Source: UBA6163 sp041753075 (GTDB lineage Bacteria; Planctomycetota; Planctomycetia; Pirellulales; Pirellulaceae). From it: a stretch of DNA of 64,000 nt. The position numbers and the translations under genes were made by a program. Shown here one piece after another: positions 55,648 through 64,000 of the stretch (within the stretch, counting starts at the first letter, position 1; each line of letters starts with the position of its first letter). The notes under the pieces are model-generated. The model was not told the DNA's origin. It saw only the letters and a program-made list of their open reading frames with translations, and searched no databases. The stretch lies in the NCBI GenBank assembly GCA_041753075.1, contig JBGSVE010000090.1, positions 62,001 through 126,000 of the forward strand, in the 5' to 3' direction.

Positions 55648-56517
55648 ATGCACTGCATCGAGACGGCCGAGTTGGCCGCAGTTCTTACGCATCATGCCGC
55701 CGCAATCGTTCGCATCAAAGCACCGATTCGCTCGGAACCGCTGACTCAGTACTGGGTCAAGTCGCGCAGTCGCTTTGACGGATGGCATCACTTACTTGGT
55801 GAATTGACGGCGCTGGAAACCGCGGGCCGTCCATTGGCGATGCATTCGTGGTGGGACGACCACGCGCCGATGCTCGAAGAAATCATCGTGTCCGATTCGC
55901 TGACCCGCGTCTTCGCGGCGCTGGGGATTGCCTATGATCACGCCTTGGACCAACGCGAACTTGAACCCGTCACGCACTCGATTTTTATCTCGCATTTGGA
56001 AGCCCGCAATCGCGTTCTTCAATTGATCTTGTTCGGTCGCGGTGGATCATTAGACCAATCGATGCAATTGAATCGGCTGCGTCGTACCAGCGAACGTTGG
56101 ACTGATCGGCTGCTGGCGCAGATCTCGGTGCTTCATCCGCGGATTGCGAACTATGCGATCGATCCGCATCGCTTTGCGACTTATGCAAAGGAGTTCAGCG
56201 AACAATTGACCGCCCAGGCGAGCATGGTCGCCGATCTGCTGTGCCTCGCTTCGCTGCGCTGTTCGTTGAAGCGCCACTCTTCTTCGCGGCCCGCGTCGCC
56301 GATCGCCAATAGTGACATTGCATCATCGATCATCGCCTGTTTGGGTGCCGAATGTTTTGATTCGCTGGGTGTTCTCAAGACCGTTCGCGCGAGCCGAATT
56401 GCAACGGCTCAAGTCGATTGCCAATCCAAGTCAGCGACCAATCCGATTTTTCCGGCGGTTATGCCGAGTGATCATCGCAAGGGGTTTTACCCTCATGCGG
56501 CAAGATGGCTTCAATGA
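55648..56517 (+). CDS. Protein of unknown function, first of a gene pair
   Basis: About 289 residues from ATG 55648 (MHCIETAELA); the frame is open from 55612. No signal peptide or membrane helix. It looks helical, with conserved-looking stretches (SRSRFDGWHHLLGELTALE, SHLEARNRVLQLILFGRG), but I recognise no domain. A second unknown gene starts 21 bases after its stop, so they probably form an operon. Divergent from the RND exporter. Confidence 0.65.
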   Translation: MHCIETAELAAVLTHHAAAIVRIKAPIRSEPLTQYWVKSRSRFDGWHHLLGELTALETAGRPLAMHSWWDDHAPMLEEIIVSDSLTRVFAALGIAYDHALDQRELEPVTHSIFISHLEARNRVLQLILFGRGGSLDQSMQLNRLRRTSERWTDRLLAQISVLHPRIANYAIDPHRFATYAKEFSEQLTAQASMVADLLCLASLRCSLKRHSSSRPASPIANSDIASSIIACLGAECFDSLGVLKTVRASRIATAQVDCQSKSATNPIFPAVMPSDHRKGFYPHAARWLQ

Positions 56518-56538
56518 CTTAGCGCGTTACACTTCGGC

Positions 56539-57033
56539 ATGGAAGTCACCGACCCGATTCGCCAAGCTGACATACTGAAGAACTGGCGATCCGGTCGCAT
56601 CGTGATGCGCAACGGTCGTTTGGTCGCGATCCGCCGGCGTGGATTCTTGGCGGCACCGGCCAGCATGATCCAGGTTTGGTGCCAGACTCGTTTTCGCAGC
56701 GGTGAGCAAGATGTCTGCTGGCTTGATTATCGCTCGTCACGAATCGGCGGATTGATGGTGTTGGACTACGTTCGCTCAGGCCCAAGCACGCGGTTGGCAA
56801 CGTTTCGAGGCGCATGTCAAATCTTGGACGAAGTGGCGCGGCTCCGGCAGTCTGTCGCGATCGTGGCGCATGTTAGTACCGAGGCAATTACCGATCGACT
56901 GCTAGTGCGCTGGGGTTGGCAACGACACGCCGGGAATCTCAAGGGGCGGCACTGGATCAAACGTTTCTACGATGGCTATCCCAGCGTTGATATCCCGCGT
57001 TATCTCGACAAACCGGCCACAGCAAAACAATAG
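56539..57033 (+). CDS. Protein of unknown function, second of a gene pair
   Basis: 164 residues, compact and rather basic, with the pattern RIVMRNGRLVAIRRRGF and VARLRQSVAIVAHVSTEAIT; the C-terminal half, with alternating strands and helices and DRLLVRWGWQRH, is reminiscent of a GNAT-like acetyltransferase end (a final GWQ/GFE followed by a substrate loop), but no acetyl-CoA P-loop is clear. Its end overlaps the convergent phytase-like gene by 34 bases. Confidence 0.6.
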   Translation: MEVTDPIRQADILKNWRSGRIVMRNGRLVAIRRRGFLAAPASMIQVWCQTRFRSGEQDVCWLDYRSSRIGGLMVLDYVRSGPSTRLATFRGACQILDEVARLRQSVAIVAHVSTEAITDRLLVRWGWQRHAGNLKGRHWIKRFYDGYPSVDIPRYLDKPATAKQ

Positions 57034-58190
57034 ATGTCGCTGGTGCGCCTGGCATCAAAATCATTGTCGCAGCATACCCACAACGTGCGGCGACCGTCCA
57101 GCAAATCATTGCCCCAGGCTAAACCTTCTGGTTTTTCCGGAGCGTTCTGGCCTCCCAACCCAAAGCGATCGTCGAGTAAATCGATCACCAACGTCTTCTG
57201 GACAACCGCGATATTTTGTGGCTCGGCTTTAACGGGTAACGCGGCCACGCCAGACACATCATCGGCACTGGTAATGTCGGCCAAGAAGATCCGCTTGATC
57301 TTCGCTTTTTTGCCGACTTTGCTGTCTCGTTCCAACACCAAGAAGCGATCCTCGTCAACTGCCAAAATCTCGCTCACGCCCGTGGACAAATTTGCCAAGC
57401 GATAAACAACCTGTTTGATTACTTCGTGATGCTCATCGAAAATGAGCCAACGACAATTCATCCCCAAGCACTTATCACCGCGAATCTCAGCGTCTTGAAT
57501 CAGCGGACTTTGCAACACGGCCAACATCCGCTGGCCGCTGGGCGTGATGGCGATTCCTTCCAAACCGCGATTTACGTACGCACCAACAGTTGCGACCTCG
57601 CGGCCTGCGGGTCGCAATCGAAATGATTTGGGGACGCTGATTTCGCCAGCGACAATTCCGGTTTCAGCGACGATCACAACGTGTGGTCCATATTCATCGG
57701 TGATAACAAATGAGCCATCGGCCAAGCGGCGGATTCCCTCGGGGTCAAGCGCCGTCCACCAAGAATCGGCAACGCCGCGTTCATGGTCGGCGGCGAGTGC
57801 CGTCAAAGAACCGACCAGCGGTTGACCCGCAGCCGACGCAAACAGTTGTGTCGAAATCAATTCGAAGCGAATGGCGTGGCTGGCTGCATCGGCAACCAAC
57901 TTGCAACCGTGAAACCGACATGGGTAGCTGACCGCTCCGTCTCCGGCACCGCGATCGGCCAGGACGAAAAATTGGTCGCCGCTTCCGGCATACTCGATTC
58001 CTGACAAACCGCCGAATTGATTCGCGACCGAGCCGTCTTCGAGTTTATCCGTCAGTCCGCTGAGGTCGCTAAGCTCGCCCGATAAGCGAACGACGCCAAT
58101 TAACTCGACCTCAGGAGACGCCGCGAACGTTTTGTCAAACGGAAACGCGGCGGCCAAGGTGGCTGCGGAACAAAGAATGGCGATTCGCAT
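57000..58190 (-). CDS. Esterase-like activity of phytase family protein, exported
   Basis: 396 residues. Signal peptide RIAILCSAATLAAAFPFDKTFAA. The rest is a beta-propeller-like fold of the phytase-like esterase family: FGGLSGIEYAGSGDQFFVLADRG, SFVITDEYGPHVVIV, and NRGLEGIAITPSGQRMLAVLQ. Substrate and reaction are poorly known in the family; phosphodiester or ester cleavage is only suggested by its name. The gene begins five bases after the stop of the DUF1559 gene, so the two are transcribed together. Confidence 0.82.
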   Translation of the reverse strand: MRIAILCSAATLAAAFPFDKTFAASPEVELIGVVRLSGELSDLSGLTDKLEDGSVANQFGGLSGIEYAGSGDQFFVLADRGAGDGAVSYPCRFHGCKLVADAASHAIRFELISTQLFASAAGQPLVGSLTALAADHERGVADSWWTALDPEGIRRLADGSFVITDEYGPHVVIVAETGIVAGEISVPKSFRLRPAGREVATVGAYVNRGLEGIAITPSGQRMLAVLQSPLIQDAEIRGDKCLGMNCRWLIFDEHHEVIKQVVYRLANLSTGVSEILAVDEDRFLVLERDSKVGKKAKIKRIFLADITSADDVSGVAALPVKAEPQNIAVVQKTLVIDLLDDRFGLGGQNAPEKPEGLAWGNDLLDGRRTLWVCCDNDFDARRTSDIYCFAVAGLSR

Positions 58191-58195
58191 GTTGG

Positions 58196-59197
58196 TTACG
58201 GTTCGACGATCACTTCACGCAAGTCTTTGGTGCAAAGTTGAACGAGCAGCAACCCGTCCATTTGCGCCGACAGAAAATGCACCGAACCGTCGGTCCGCAG
58301 CGAATGGGCACCACCGACATGGAACGAGTAGATCTCGCCGTCATTGGTGCAGTTGACCATGCAATTACCAAGCTTTGTCACGACAAACGTGGTCTTATTT
58401 GTTTTGTTGGCCAAGCCGTTTACGTTGGCACCATCCAGGCTGAAGCTGTCTTGCAAATCCGCCCAACCCCAGCCTTCTTCGACAAACGATGTGCCGGTCG
58501 CGACTGTTCCCGTATCGGGATTGGGCCGCATCCGACCGCTGATCCAAACTTCGGGTCGGCCCGCATCCTCGGCGATCATGATCGTGTTCGACAGACCATC
58601 AAGAATCTCGGCGAGCTTGACGCCCAAGCCAGGCCGTTTGGGAAACAGTGCACCCGGACGCTCGCGCTCAATCTTGCCCGGCATTTCCGAACCGTTCATC
58701 ACCCAGGCGGCCCGACGGATGTTGTTGATCGCGCCGTAATCCGATGACCCGAACACCGGCGTGCCCCAGGTCACGCGGCGGGGACTCATTAGCTTCGCCG
58801 GTGGCGCAGGGCGGTTGCCGGTTGCCGACGGGCAAACAAAACCAGCCACCTGAGTCGTACTCGCGGCCTCATTCAGCCGGTCGAACCAATTGCGGTCCTT
58901 CTTGTAAGTTTCGTAAAGCGCGGTCTGTTCCAGGAATGGAAGTGACATGACTTGCCAACCGGCGTGGAAACGCCACGGCGCGTCGATTTCAATCCGGCTG
59001 GGCGGCATTTGGCGGTAGGTGCTCTCATAATTATGCAGCGCCAAACCGATTTGCTTCAGATTGTTACCGCATTGCATCCGCCGCGCCGCTTCGCGGGCCG
59101 CTTGGACGGCTGGCAATAACAATCCAACCATCACGCCGATGATCGCAATCACAACCAGCAACTCGACGAGCGTAAAACCGCGCCGGCGGACACTCAT
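58196..59197 (-). CDS. DUF1559 type IV pilin-like protein
   Basis: 333 residues. The N-terminus MSVRRRGFTLVELLVVIAII is a class III prepilin signal, cleaved after the Gly with N-methylation of the Phe, followed by a hydrophobic alpha-helix. LPAVQAAREAARRMQCGNNL and GLALHNYESTYRQMPP mark DUF1559, a family hugely expanded in planctomycetes. The tail has HVGGAHSLRTDGSVHFLS, the H-x9-DG motif. Such proteins are thought to be surface pseudopilins; individual functions are unknown. Cotranscribed with the phytase-like gene. Confidence 0.95.
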   Translation of the reverse strand: MSVRRRGFTLVELLVVIAIIGVMVGLLLPAVQAAREAARRMQCGNNLKQIGLALHNYESTYRQMPPSRIEIDAPWRFHAGWQVMSLPFLEQTALYETYKKDRNWFDRLNEAASTTQVAGFVCPSATGNRPAPPAKLMSPRRVTWGTPVFGSSDYGAINNIRRAAWVMNGSEMPGKIERERPGALFPKRPGLGVKLAEILDGLSNTIMIAEDAGRPEVWISGRMRPNPDTGTVATGTSFVEEGWGWADLQDSFSLDGANVNGLANKTNKTTFVVTKLGNCMVNCTNDGEIYSFHVGGAHSLRTDGSVHFLSAQMDGLLLVQLCTKDLREVIVEP

Positions 59198-59486
59198 TCT
59201 TTAACTCCCGCAACTAACTCCGCAACTTCCTATCGCCATCTGTCACGAAACGGCAATTCATTGGGCGAGGAGTATGACAACGAATCGACGATTATCGAGC
59301 CGCATTGCCGTTAAGAAACGATGAAGTTTTGGTTCAGTGCAATCGCTGTAAACGTTTCATTTGGATTATTCGAGCCAATTCAACAAGCGAGTCGATCGGT
59401 GCGAATGACTCGCTCGGCCTGGCTGCAAAGCGTGAAGTAGAGTCGAGGGTCTAGCTTCCCGCCATTGAATACGCAGCAGCCCACCC

Positions 59487-60911
59487 ATGACGCCAAAACC
59501 CGCGCCCATCCAGTGGAAACACCTCCGCTACATTCTGATTTTGTTCGCTCCGTTGTGGGGCGGATCGATGATTTTGTGTGCCGTTTTGGGAATGGTCTAC
59601 GCCGTCGGCTCGCGCGATTACTGGACCGCCAGCCAGCCGATGGTGCTGCGCGACGAAGCCAATGGTGCGGTCGATCGATTGGGGCGATTTAGCAGCCAAA
59701 CTGAATTGAAAGCGGCTCAAGAAACGACGCTGGAAATGGCTCGCAACCACGAAGTCGTCAAGCGCGCGCTACAGCAAATTGGCCCGCCGGGCGGTGGCGA
59801 TGATCCGGCGTGGCCGTCGAGCGAAACGGTGTCCAGTGCCGCCAAGAAGCGTGTCAATATCCGCGCTCCGCAGGGCGGCGAATTTGGCGGCAGCGAAATG
59901 ATCTACTTGCAAGTCGAAGAAATCAATCCGGCGCGGGCGACCGCGTTTTGCGAAGCCATCTACCGATCGCTTTCGGAACAAATGCGCCAAGTCCGCCGCG
60001 TTCGCGCCGACAGTATGATCGCCGAGTTGACCCATGCTCGCGATTTGGCAAAACGAAACCTCAACGAAGTATCGGACCGCCTGCGCGAAATCGAAATCAA
60101 CTTTGGCGGTGACCTCGGCGAACTTCGCAACCTCAGCGAAACCGTAATCGGCGATGGGTCGAATCGTCGGGCACTCGATGAGACGATTCGCGAACTGCAG
60201 ATTGCCGAACTTGAGCTGGAAAAACTCGAAGCACTCAACAAATTGCTCGAACAAGGCGTCCGCAATCCCGACCATCTGCTGGTCAGCGGCGGCGAATTGC
60301 TCAGCCGTCAACCATCGTTGCAGCGGCTCAAGGACGGTTTGATCGACGCCCAATTGGAACGTTCGCAATTGTCAGGTCGCCTGACCGATGAAAATCCGAA
60401 AATGCGGGCAGCGATCGCAACCGAAAATGAAATTCGACAAGCGATGCAGTCCGAAGCGTCGTCGGCAATCCGAGCGATGCAGCCGGTTTTAGAAGTTGAG
60501 CGTGATCGCGTCGAGCGACTGCACGTCAAGCAACTCAACCACCAACGCCGACTCGATCGCTTGGCCGAAGGTCGCACCAGTTACGCGAAAATCGCCGCGG
60601 AAGTCAAACATCGCACAACATTGCTGGAAAATGCTCAAGGCGTACTCGCCGATGCCGAGGCCAGCCGCTCGGCGTCACTATCGACCAATCTGTTAGCGCG
60701 GCTCGGTTCGGTTACGACCGCCGATTCGCCCAACGGTATGTCCGGCACGACGCTGACGATGGGCAGTGCCGCTGCCGGATTGATTTTTGGACTGGGTGCG
60801 GTGTTCTTAGTCGCTCCGGGGCCGAATCAGTCGCGGTTTGGTCGTCGTTGGAGCGATATGCTCGGCGGACGCCGGGCCAGCGACCAGGGCGAACGCCGTC
60901 GATCGTCTTGA
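59487..60911 (+). CDS. Wzz-like polysaccharide chain-length/export coiled-coil protein
   Basis: 474 residues. A membrane helix at about 14-38 (YILILFAPLWGGSMILCAVL), a large periplasmic part with long coiled coils (about 165-390: MIAELTHARDLAKRNLNEVS, ERDRVERLHVKQLNHQRRL), and a second helix at about 430-450 (MGSAAAGLIFGLGAVFLVAP), followed by a short basic cytoplasmic tail. This is the topology of polysaccharide co-polymerases that set chain length or bridge to an outer-membrane exporter. No tyrosine kinase domain is fused, and no Wzx/Wzy or exporter genes are nearby. Confidence 0.78.
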   Translation: MTPKPAPIQWKHLRYILILFAPLWGGSMILCAVLGMVYAVGSRDYWTASQPMVLRDEANGAVDRLGRFSSQTELKAAQETTLEMARNHEVVKRALQQIGPPGGGDDPAWPSSETVSSAAKKRVNIRAPQGGEFGGSEMIYLQVEEINPARATAFCEAIYRSLSEQMRQVRRVRADSMIAELTHARDLAKRNLNEVSDRLREIEINFGGDLGELRNLSETVIGDGSNRRALDETIRELQIAELELEKLEALNKLLEQGVRNPDHLLVSGGELLSRQPSLQRLKDGLIDAQLERSQLSGRLTDENPKMRAAIATENEIRQAMQSEASSAIRAMQPVLEVERDRVERLHVKQLNHQRRLDRLAEGRTSYAKIAAEVKHRTTLLENAQGVLADAEASRSASLSTNLLARLGSVTTADSPNGMSGTTLTMGSAAAGLIFGLGAVFLVAPGPNQSRFGRRWSDMLGGRRASDQGERRRSS

Positions 60912-61055
60912 TTGGCAGCCAAAGCCCGACTCAGCCCCGCTGACGCAATCTTATTGGCTTGTTAAATTCCTGCGTTCGTATTTTCGCGAATTATGATGGT
61001 CGCGCGACGTTTGTCGTCGCGGCGTGAAATGCGAAGCCGGTTTGGTTCGGGAAAG

Positions 61056-61085
61056 GCCGGTGGCTAGCGCCATTCCGCTCACCGA
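61056..61085 (+). repeat. Dispersed 30-base repeat, copy 2
   Basis: Starts GCCGGTGGCTAGCGCC and continues ATTCCGCTCAC; near-identical to 51812-51841 and in the same orientation. It lies in the 220-base gap ahead of the glucose dehydrogenase gene, about 47 bases from its start, so it could sit in the leader. Confidence 0.75.
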
Positions 61086-61131
61086 ACCGAGTGCCGTTTA
61101 GCGTTCCCCGGAATTTGATACCCCAAGAAAG

Positions 61132-62241
61132 ATGAAGATGAAAGCGGTTGCCGTTACCCCAGGTAAGCCAAACAGCGTCCATCTGCAGACGATTGCCAAG
61201 CCGACGTTAGCTGATATTCCTGATGACTTTGGTGTGTTGGTCAAGACGCTCAAGGTCGGCGTCGATGCGACCGATCGCGAAATCAATGACGCGCTGTATG
61301 GGAACTCACCGCCGGGCGACGACTACTTAGTCATTGGCCACGAGTCGTTTGGCGTGGTCGAAAAAGTTGGCAAGGCGGTTAAGCGGATCAAGCCAGGAGA
61401 TTATGTCACCGCGACGGTTCGCCGCCCTGGTAATTCGATCTATGACTTGATTGGCACCAACGACATGACCAGCGAAGAAACCTACTACGAGCGCGGCATC
61501 AACCTGCGCCATGGATTCTTGACCGAGTCGTTTGTCGATCACGAAGACTACATCGTTCGTGTGCCAGCCGGACTGAAAAACCTGCACGTGTTGATGGAAC
61601 CAATGAGTTGCGCCGCCAAGGCGGTTTACCAAGCCTACGAAGCGCAACGGCGGATGCGAGTCTGGCGTCCGCAGGTGGCCTATGTGCTTGGTGCCGGCCA
61701 AATCGGTTTGCTGACAACCTTGGTGCTTCGACTCAAGGGGATGCAGGTCTACACGCTGGCGCGCGGCAAAGCGCCGTGCCTAAAGAGCGAAATCGCCACC
61801 GGCTTCGAGGCACACTACGTCAGCACTTCGGAAACGTCGATCCATGACTTGGCCAAGCAGACCGGGCGACCGGATTTGATCGTCGACGCCACGGGTAACA
61901 GCCAGCTCGCCTTCGATGCGATGCAGGTACTTGGCCATAACGGCGTTGTCGTCTGGACCAGCATCACCGGCGGCCAACGCAAGATCGAGATTCCGTCGGA
62001 CAGCATCAACATCCAGTGGGTGCTGGGCAATAAATTGTTGTTGGGCAGCGTCAATGCCAACCGCGATCATTTCGAGATGGGCATTCGCGATTTGGCGTTG
62101 GGCGAGATGATGTATCCCGGTGTGATCGAGCGAATTTTAACCTCGCCGGTCGATGGACTCGAGAACTACAAAGAAATGATGCGATTGCTCGTTGAAGACG
62201 AAGAGGCACTGAAGGTTTATGTCAACGTCGCCGACGAATGA
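61132..62241 (+). CDS. Glucose 1-dehydrogenase-like medium-chain dehydrogenase, archaeal type
   Basis: 369 residues; a second ATG at 61138 is also possible. It oxidises glucose (or a similar aldose) to the lactone with NAD(P)+, if the family assignment holds. The resemblance is to haloarchaeal and Thermoplasma glucose dehydrogenases: LKVGVDATDREI, with Asp (about D45) where most zinc dehydrogenases have Cys, GHESFGVVEKVG with the catalytic His, VLMEPMSC with the Glu, VLGAGQIGLLTTLVLRLKG as Rossmann motif, and NKLLLGSVNANRDHFE, nearly as in the Haloferax enzyme. Single gene with a GC-rich terminator downstream. Preference for NAD or NADP cannot be judged from reading. Confidence 0.85.
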   Translation: MKMKAVAVTPGKPNSVHLQTIAKPTLADIPDDFGVLVKTLKVGVDATDREINDALYGNSPPGDDYLVIGHESFGVVEKVGKAVKRIKPGDYVTATVRRPGNSIYDLIGTNDMTSEETYYERGINLRHGFLTESFVDHEDYIVRVPAGLKNLHVLMEPMSCAAKAVYQAYEAQRRMRVWRPQVAYVLGAGQIGLLTTLVLRLKGMQVYTLARGKAPCLKSEIATGFEAHYVSTSETSIHDLAKQTGRPDLIVDATGNSQLAFDAMQVLGHNGVVVWTSITGGQRKIEIPSDSINIQWVLGNKLLLGSVNANRDHFEMGIRDLALGEMMYPGVIERILTSPVDGLENYKEMMRLLVEDEEALKVYVNVADE

Positions 62242-62263
62242 TCGGATTTCAATAGCGGGTGCC

Positions 62264-62299
62264 GCCAGCGCGCTGGGTGATCAAGCCCAGCGCGCCGGC
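62264..62299. terminator. GC-rich terminator-like hairpin between convergent genes
   Basis: Arms 62264-62277 (GCCAGCGCGCTGGG) and 62286-62299 (CCCAGCGCGCCGGC), 13 of 14 pairing, loop of 8. It lies 23 bases after the glucose dehydrogenase stop and faces the convergent small gene. There is no poly-T, so termination may be rho-dependent or weak. Confidence 0.65.
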
Positions 62300-62396
62300 A
62301 GTCCCTGCACACTGGACAAATCGATGCCCCTCGCAATGCAAGCTGCCCCAGCATGCAATCGCGAATCGATTCGTCGCAGTATCAGTTGCTGTCCTT

Positions 62397-62777
62397 CTAA
62401 ACCAACATTGGCTGGTCGGTATACAGATCGAGCAATTGGCTCTGCACCTTGACCGCACGCAGCAATGCCCAGATTTGGTCGGGCGAAAAACGCACCGGAC
62501 CATCTTGGCAAAGCGTGTCCAACTCCGCCGCCATCGCAGCGTGTTGGTCGGCCGCTGACTCAAGCCGGAAGTTCACGATCCGCAGCGCCGTCGCGAGCTT
62601 GGACTGGTCTTCGAGCGTGCTGGCATCGACTCCTGAATTCAGGATCAGCAAGCACAGCCGTGCGATGTCCGCCGGCGGCGAATCAGGTTGTAAAAGCGCC
62701 AGACGCTCGGCCAATTGTTGACAATTCATGATGATCGGGGGGCGTTGCGATCCAAGTTGGAAAGCATCCGCCATCAT
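62397..62777 (-). CDS. Small protein of unknown function
   Basis: 126 residues if it begins at ATG 62777; ATG 62729 (MNCQQLAERL) is an alternative giving 110. No signal peptide or membrane helix, mostly helical (LATALRIVNFRLESAADQHA), rich in Ala, Leu and Gln. No family recognised and no ribosome binding site seen, so this is the least certain gene call in the right third. No gene is seen in the 124 bases between it and the porin. Confidence 0.5.
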   Translation of the reverse strand: MMADAFQLGSQRPPIIMNCQQLAERLALLQPDSPPADIARLCLLILNSGVDASTLEDQSKLATALRIVNFRLESAADQHAAMAAELDTLCQDGPVRFSPDQIWALLRAVKVQSQLLDLYTDQPMLV

Positions 62778-62901
62778 TGCGTGATAAGTGGTGTGAAAAG
62801 GAACGCTCTTTCGGCGTCTGAGTAAACCTATGTCAGGTTTTGGCGAGTGCCAACCGAAAAATCAGAAAGTTTTCTTAGTAGTGGAACTTGTTAAAGTTTC
62901 A

Positions 62902-64000
62902 TCACAACTTGATATCGAACCGCAGGCCCAGCAACAACGCATTGCGTTCGATGCCGTTGGGCTCAGCGATGAACTGCAGATCTGGCTGGATGGCTAACCA
63001 ATCGTTAAGCCAGCACTTGTAGAACAGTTCCGTTGCCGTCTCTTGGGACTGGTCCGTTAACGCTTCTTGTTCGGAGCTGAACAGCACGGTCGTGACGCCG
63101 AGACCAAGTGTGTCGCTGTCACGTCCCTCGATCAAACCGCGGTAGACGAGGCCGCCGCCGCAATGGTGTTCGATACTGTAACGGTCGCCCGGTGCCCACG
63201 AGTATTGAGCGAACAGGCCCAAGCCTTGGCTTGGGTCGCCGCATTCGGTGGCAAGCATGCGATCGATCGTGGTGTAGACACCATAGTTGCCGTCAAAGAC
63301 CTGTGAGGCATCGACCGCAAGTGTATCGCTCGACGTATACCAAGTGCCCAGGCGAATCAACGTGAACTTTGCCGTTGGATCATTGGCAAACGGTTCGTAG
63401 TCAAGTTGGCCGAGCGCGAACAGTCCGCGCGTTGTGGTCGTGCTGTACCACTGGCCGATGTCTCGACCGTTATCATAAATGCCGCCACCGGCACGCCATT
63501 TTTCGTTGACTTGCCACAACGAAGAAACACCAACGGTTTGGTAGGGCCAGGTTGGCAGCGCCACGTTCGGCAGGGTCAAAAACGATGAATTCACAAAATC
63601 GCCACCCAGGTCCGCATACGCAAAGTCGCCGTTGGGATCTTGCCGGCCGATCTTGATTTCAAACGAATCAGCGAAGCTGTGGCGATACCAATATTCACCC
63701 AATCGTGTCACATCCGGCTGCCGCGGGCTAGTGTCCAAACCGCTGTAGTATTGGGTGTCGCCGACAAATTCATTGGTCAAAGTTTGGCCATGACTCTGGT
63801 GCATGTAGACATAAAACTCACCGCCTTGCCACCAATCGGTGACCTCGGTGTCGAGCGATAATGCCAAGTCGAAGTTGCCACGATAGCGTGTTGCACCACG
63901 AGTCCGAACGCCGCCGCGAGCGTTGTTGAACACTTCGCTGGTATAAAGGTATTCGGCGGAGATAGCACCGACTTGATGCCAGCGTTCGCCTAGCAATGTT
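62902..64000 (-). CDS. OprB-type carbohydrate-selective porin, N-terminus cut off
   Basis: At least 364 residues; the frame is open to the window edge, so start and signal peptide are outside. It is rich in aromatic beta-strands, with landmarks of OprB porins: FEIKIGRQDPNGDFAYADLG, FVNSSFLTLPNVALPTWP, GLGLFAQYSWAPGD, and a C-terminal strand ending ALLLGLRFDIKL. OprB porins form 16-strand barrels in the outer membrane for glucose and other sugars. It would feed sugar metabolism such as the glucose dehydrogenase upstream, though they are transcribed separately. Confidence 0.87.
   Translation of the reverse strand, partial: TLLGERWHQVGAISAEYLYTSEVFNNARGGVRTRGATRYRGNFDLALSLDTEVTDWWQGGEFYVYMHQSHGQTLTNEFVGDTQYYSGLDTSPRQPDVTRLGEYWYRHSFADSFEIKIGRQDPNGDFAYADLGGDFVNSSFLTLPNVALPTWPYQTVGVSSLWQVNEKWRAGGGIYDNGRDIGQWYSTTTTRGLFALGQLDYEPFANDPTAKFTLIRLGTWYTSSDTLAVDASQVFDGNYGVYTTIDRMLATECGDPSQGLGLFAQYSWAPGDRYSIEHHCGGGLVYRGLIEGRDSDTLGLGVTTVLFSSEQEALTDQSQETATELFYKCWLNDWLAIQPDLQFIAEPNGIERNALLLGLRFDIKL

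Overview
The window looks like a piece of a planctomycete chromosome, most likely order Pirellulales. The evidence is direct: three giant exported proteins carry the planctomycete-type N-terminal LE-x-R-x-LLA/LH sorting motif behind a basic stretch, there is a DUF1559 pseudopilin-like protein (RRGFTLVELLVV start, H-x-GGAH...DG tail), a CxPSR sulfatase, dockerin-like EF-hand tails without any cohesin, a cysteine-rich CGCEAP-repeat exported protein, and moderate GC. No rRNA, tRNA, insertion sequence, phage gene or CRISPR array was seen.

Layout. 1-17.2 kb (all minus) is a surface-protein block: the very start of another exported protein at the left edge, a secreted GH10 xylanase, and a roughly 4,200-residue adhesin-like protein that is split by one frameshift near 15.0 kb. 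The xylanase and the adhesin end in the same C-terminal module plus tandem dockerin-like repeat. 17.4-20.3 kb holds a glutamine-hydrolysing asparagine synthase and a family 4 glycosyltransferase. 20.4-22.5 kb has divergent queE and queF (queuosine/7-deazaguanine pathway), with a TIM-barrel isomerase translationally coupled to queF. 22.5-24.6 kb is an arginine pair: argF preceded by an acetylornithine-aminotransferase-like gene whose product has lost the PLP lysine. 24.7-31.8 kb (plus) carries a sulfatase, a Pro/Ala/Asn-rich anchored protein, a TPR protein and an LptF/LptG-type permease, with two palindromic elements in the gaps. 31.9-35.1 kb has a GH16 glucanase, a MoxR ATPase and a secreted protein of unknown function. 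35.2-41.8 kb is a 2,217-residue mosaic protein (LamG, PQQ-type sugar dehydrogenase fold, PKD, LamG, DUF1080, dockerin). 42.1-50.0 kb (minus) runs guaA, ettA, a histone-H1-like small protein and a 1,388-residue protein of unknown function. 50.2-52.5 kb has an unknown gene coupled to surE, and the cysteine-rich exported protein, separated by a bidirectional terminator. 52.9-64 kb has an RND/MMPL exporter, two unknown genes, a phytase-like esterase, the DUF1559 protein, a Wzz-like protein, an archaeal-type glucose dehydrogenase, a small unknown gene and a truncated OprB-type porin.

How the genes fit together. The recurring theme is polysaccharide use and cell surface: xylanase, GH16 laminarinase/lichenase, sulfatase, DUF1080 and sugar-dehydrogenase folds, carbohydrate porin, sugar isomerase, glucose dehydrogenase and glycan-assembly genes (GT4, AsnB, Wzz-like, LptF/G). 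These are scattered single genes, not a classic polysaccharide utilisation locus. I did not find a defence island or a clearly new multi-gene system; the best leads are the lysine-less ArgD paralogue next to argF, the split giant adhesin sharing a tail with the xylanase, the mosaic LamG/GSDH/DUF1080 protein, and the unknown genes attached to guaA-ettA and surE.
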